A stretch of DNA of 8,441 nt from the NCBI GenBank assembly GCA_030618495.1, contig JAUXDE010000078.1, forward strand, positions 1-8,441. The letters run 5' to 3'. Positions 6,849-8,441 of this stretch are shown here, in pieces (position 1 is the first letter of the stretch; each line of letters starts with the position of its first letter). The position numbers were made by a program, and so were the translations under genes. The notes beneath the pieces are model-generated. The model searched no databases, was not told the DNA's origin, and saw only the letters and a program-made list of their open reading frames with translations. This DNA is from Clostridia bacterium (GTDB lineage: Bacteria; UBA6262; WVXT01; JAUXBS01).

Positions 6849-8441
6849 TTACTTTGCAAATATATTCTTATGCCCTATCAGCACCATATCAAGAAGCAGA
6901 TTTAAATACTTGTATTCCTTACGTAAATCATTAAATGGGATAATCTGCACTGCAATGAATTTGCCTTCTAATGCTTTTGTAATCTCTTCTGAAAAAACAT
7001 CATGGGATAGGGCTCCATCCTGGGGAGGGCCCAGTATCATGGCGCTTTGCACGTTATTGGTCCTGCAAAGCTCAGCGAACATTGCATAGTTTATTTTTTC
7101 TTCAACTTCATATTCCCTGTCGAAAACTCCAACCAGATTAAATTTCAGTTTATGCTTATCTGAAGTTGTATCAAAATACTCCTTCATCACCCGGCACTCC
7201 TCATCGTGACCTTTTGGATAAAAACAGGCAACCTCCACAGACCTTACTGACTCGTCTTCTGCTTTATCCTTTTCCTCTTTAGAAACTCCGGGTTTTGCCG
7301 CCGGGGCAGGTTTTGGTTCCTCTTTCTTTTCCGGACGGGCTGCGGATTTTGACAATTCTTTAAGTTTTGCGATTGCTGTAGCCTTATCAATTTTTTTCTC
7401 TGGTTTCCCGGCTTTCTCTCCTGCCGTCTCGGCTGCCACGGTTCTTTCCTTTACTTCTTCCTGCTCCTCTTCAGGCAACAAATCATTCATTAACTCCTTA
7501 ACAAGTCCCATGTTGACCGCCTGCTTGGTCATCTGGGCATAAGCATATACCCTCTTCATGAATCCTTCCAGTTCCCTTATGTTGGACTTCAATCTCCCCG
7601 CGATGTATAATAAAACGTTATCATCCATCTTTAGTTTTTTGTACTCATCTTTGTTTTTAAGAATAGCGGTGCGTGTTTCCAAGTCAGGGGATTTAATATC
7701 GGCGATCAGGCCCCATTCAAACCTTGATTTTAACCTGTCCTCCAGTGTGGTTAACTGTTTTGGCGGCTTGTCGCATGTAATTACTATTTGCTTATGATTG
7801 TTATGCAAGACATTGAAGGTATGAAAAAAATCCTCCTGTGTCGATTCCGCCTCTACAAGAAACTGGATATCATCTATCATCAACAGGTCAAGCTCCCTGA
7901 ATCTGTCCCTGAGTTCCTGTATAGTCCCGTTGCTAATAGCTTCAATAACCTCACTTATGAATTCTTCAGTGGTGATGTAAGACATTTTTTTCTCAGGATT
8001 GTTTTCCTTTATATAATGACCTATAGCATGCATCAGATGCGTTTTCCCCAATCCCACGCCGCCATAGAGAAACAACGGATTATAGATTTGACCGGGATTT
8101 TTTGCCACCGCCTGCGCTGCTGCGTATGCAAACCTGTTGCTTGCGCCCACAACAAAGTTCTTAAAAACATACGATGAAATTAGACCTGTTTCTTTTTCTT
8201 CTCCTGCCGGAACAGGTACTCCCTCTTTTTTTCCTTCGGCAGGCTCAGTGCCCGCTGATGCTGCGCCGAACGAGCCTTCTTCCTTTTTCTCCTCGGCAGG
8301 TTTAGGGCCCGCTGATGCTGCGCCGAACGAGCCTTCTTCCTTTTTCTCCTCGGCAGGCTCAGGGCCCGCTGATGCTGCGCCGAACGAGCCTTCTTCCTTT
8401 TTCTCCTCGGCAGGTTTAGGGCCCGCTGATGCTGCGCCGAA
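6849..8441 (-). CDS. DnaA-type AAA+ ATPase with domain IV replaced by an unknown C-terminal domain; 5' end missing
   Basis: The frame is open to the window edge and gives 530 residues (numbered from base 8441). Residues 1-76 are repetitive, then ISSYVFKNFVVGASNRFAYA starts a full DnaA domain III. It contains Walker A GGVGLGKTH (127-135), a DnaA initiator-specific region (156-185), Walker B LLMIDDIQ (186-193), sensor 1 ITCD (221-224), box VII with Arg240 in SRFEWG, and sensor 2 Arg289 in NIRELEG. ATP binding and filament formation therefore look intact. The helix-turn-helix domain IV that reads DnaA boxes is absent. Instead there is a Lys/Glu/Ala/Pro linker (about 323-399) and an alpha/beta domain (about 400-530, coding 6852-7244) that I do not recognise. 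Hda also lacks domain IV but has no such extension. It heads the cluster with a response regulator and recJ. It could be a DnaA paralogue or a divergent main initiator. Confidence 0.9.
   Translation of the reverse strand, partial: FGAASAGPKPAEEKKEEGSFGAASAGPEPAEEKKEEGSFGAASAGPKPAEEKKEEGSFGAASAGTEPAEGKKEGVPVPAGEEKETGLISSYVFKNFVVGASNRFAYAAAQAVAKNPGQIYNPLFLYGGVGLGKTHLMHAIGHYIKENNPEKKMSYITTEEFISEVIEAISNGTIQELRDRFRELDLLMIDDIQFLVEAESTQEDFFHTFNVLHNNHKQIVITCDKPPKQLTTLEDRLKSRFEWGLIADIKSPDLETRTAILKNKDEYKKLKMDDNVLLYIAGRLKSNIRELEGFMKRVYAYAQMTKQAVNMGLVKELMNDLLPEEEQEEVKERTVAAETAGEKAGKPEKKIDKATAIAKLKELSKSAARPEKKEEPKPAPAAKPGVSKEEKDKAEDESVRSVEVACFYPKGHDEECRVMKEYFDTTSDKHKLKFNLVGVFDREYEVEEKINYAMFAELCRTNNVQSAMILGPPQDGALSHDVFSEEITKALEGKFIAVQIIPFNDLRKEYKYLNLLLDMVLIGHKNIFAK
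8214..8441 (-). repeat. 57-bp coding tandem repeat (19-residue units), at least four copies
   Basis: Four units of 57 bp occur at 8385-8441, 8328-8384, 8271-8327 and 8214-8270, and the array continues past the window edge. The unit encodes FGAASAGPKPAEEKKEEGS. Copies 1 and 3 are identical in all 57 bases. Copy 2 differs at two bases, which change the Lys after GP to Glu. Copy 4 is degenerate and also has Glu there. The result is an alternating K/E pattern with a 114-bp higher-order period. The encoded segment is a disordered-looking, charged linker before the ATPase domain of the DnaA-type protein. Confidence 0.95.

Noticed and set aside
6839-6859. An upstream start for the response regulator (MQSKGDI)
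   Set aside because: It would overlap the preceding gene, and the ribosome binding site lies between it and the ATG at 6836-6838.
6849-8441. A replication origin next to the DnaA-type gene
   Set aside because: Reading by eye I found no TTATCCACA-type DnaA boxes in the window, no dnaN neighbour and no A+T-rich unwinding region beside this gene.

Overview
The window is a gene-dense stretch of bacterial chromosome. Every supported gene lies on the minus strand, so the biological reading order runs from the right edge (8441) to the left edge (1). It is probably a Gram-negative, uncultivated-type lineage. The evidence for that is a HrcA/CIRCE-controlled groESL, a type III pantothenate kinase, a small single-cluster ferredoxin and an exported glycine-rich protein with no recognised family. 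I cannot place the phylum from sequence alone; a candidate phylum such as Omnitrophota is only a guess. No rRNA, tRNA, CRISPR array or phage gene is visible, and there is no gene-free stretch longer than about 300 bases.

Right half (8441 to 2922), one tightly packed co-directional cluster: a DnaA-type AAA+ ATPase whose 5' end is cut by the window edge, a single-domain response regulator, recJ, mtnP (5'-methylthioadenosine phosphorylase) and a PfkB-family sugar/nucleoside kinase. Gaps are 10, 0, 16 and 16 nt, so this is probably one transcript; its promoter is outside the window. The DnaA-type protein is the most unusual gene. It keeps a complete DnaA domain III, but the normal DNA-binding domain IV is absent. 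In its place are a charged low-complexity linker and an unrecognised alpha/beta domain of about 130 residues. Before the ATPase domain it has a 57-bp tandem repeat encoding 19-residue units.

Middle (2932 to 2707): a 226-bp MITE-like element with terminal inverted repeats fills the space between two genes. Its right end supplies the stop codon of the kinase, and its left end abuts the ribosome binding site of the next gene.

Left half (2693 to 1): an exported glycine-rich hypothetical protein and a [4Fe-4S] ferredoxin form a pair. Then come a large imperfect hairpin (1835-1912), coaX, a 23-bp perfect palindrome overlapping the coaX stop codon, and finally groES-groEL. A textbook sigma-70 promoter and a CIRCE operator with an 8-nt rather than 9-nt spacer precede groES. 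GroEL runs off the left edge.

The best candidates for something undescribed are the domain-swapped DnaA homologue with its response-regulator neighbour, and the two non-coding repeat elements.
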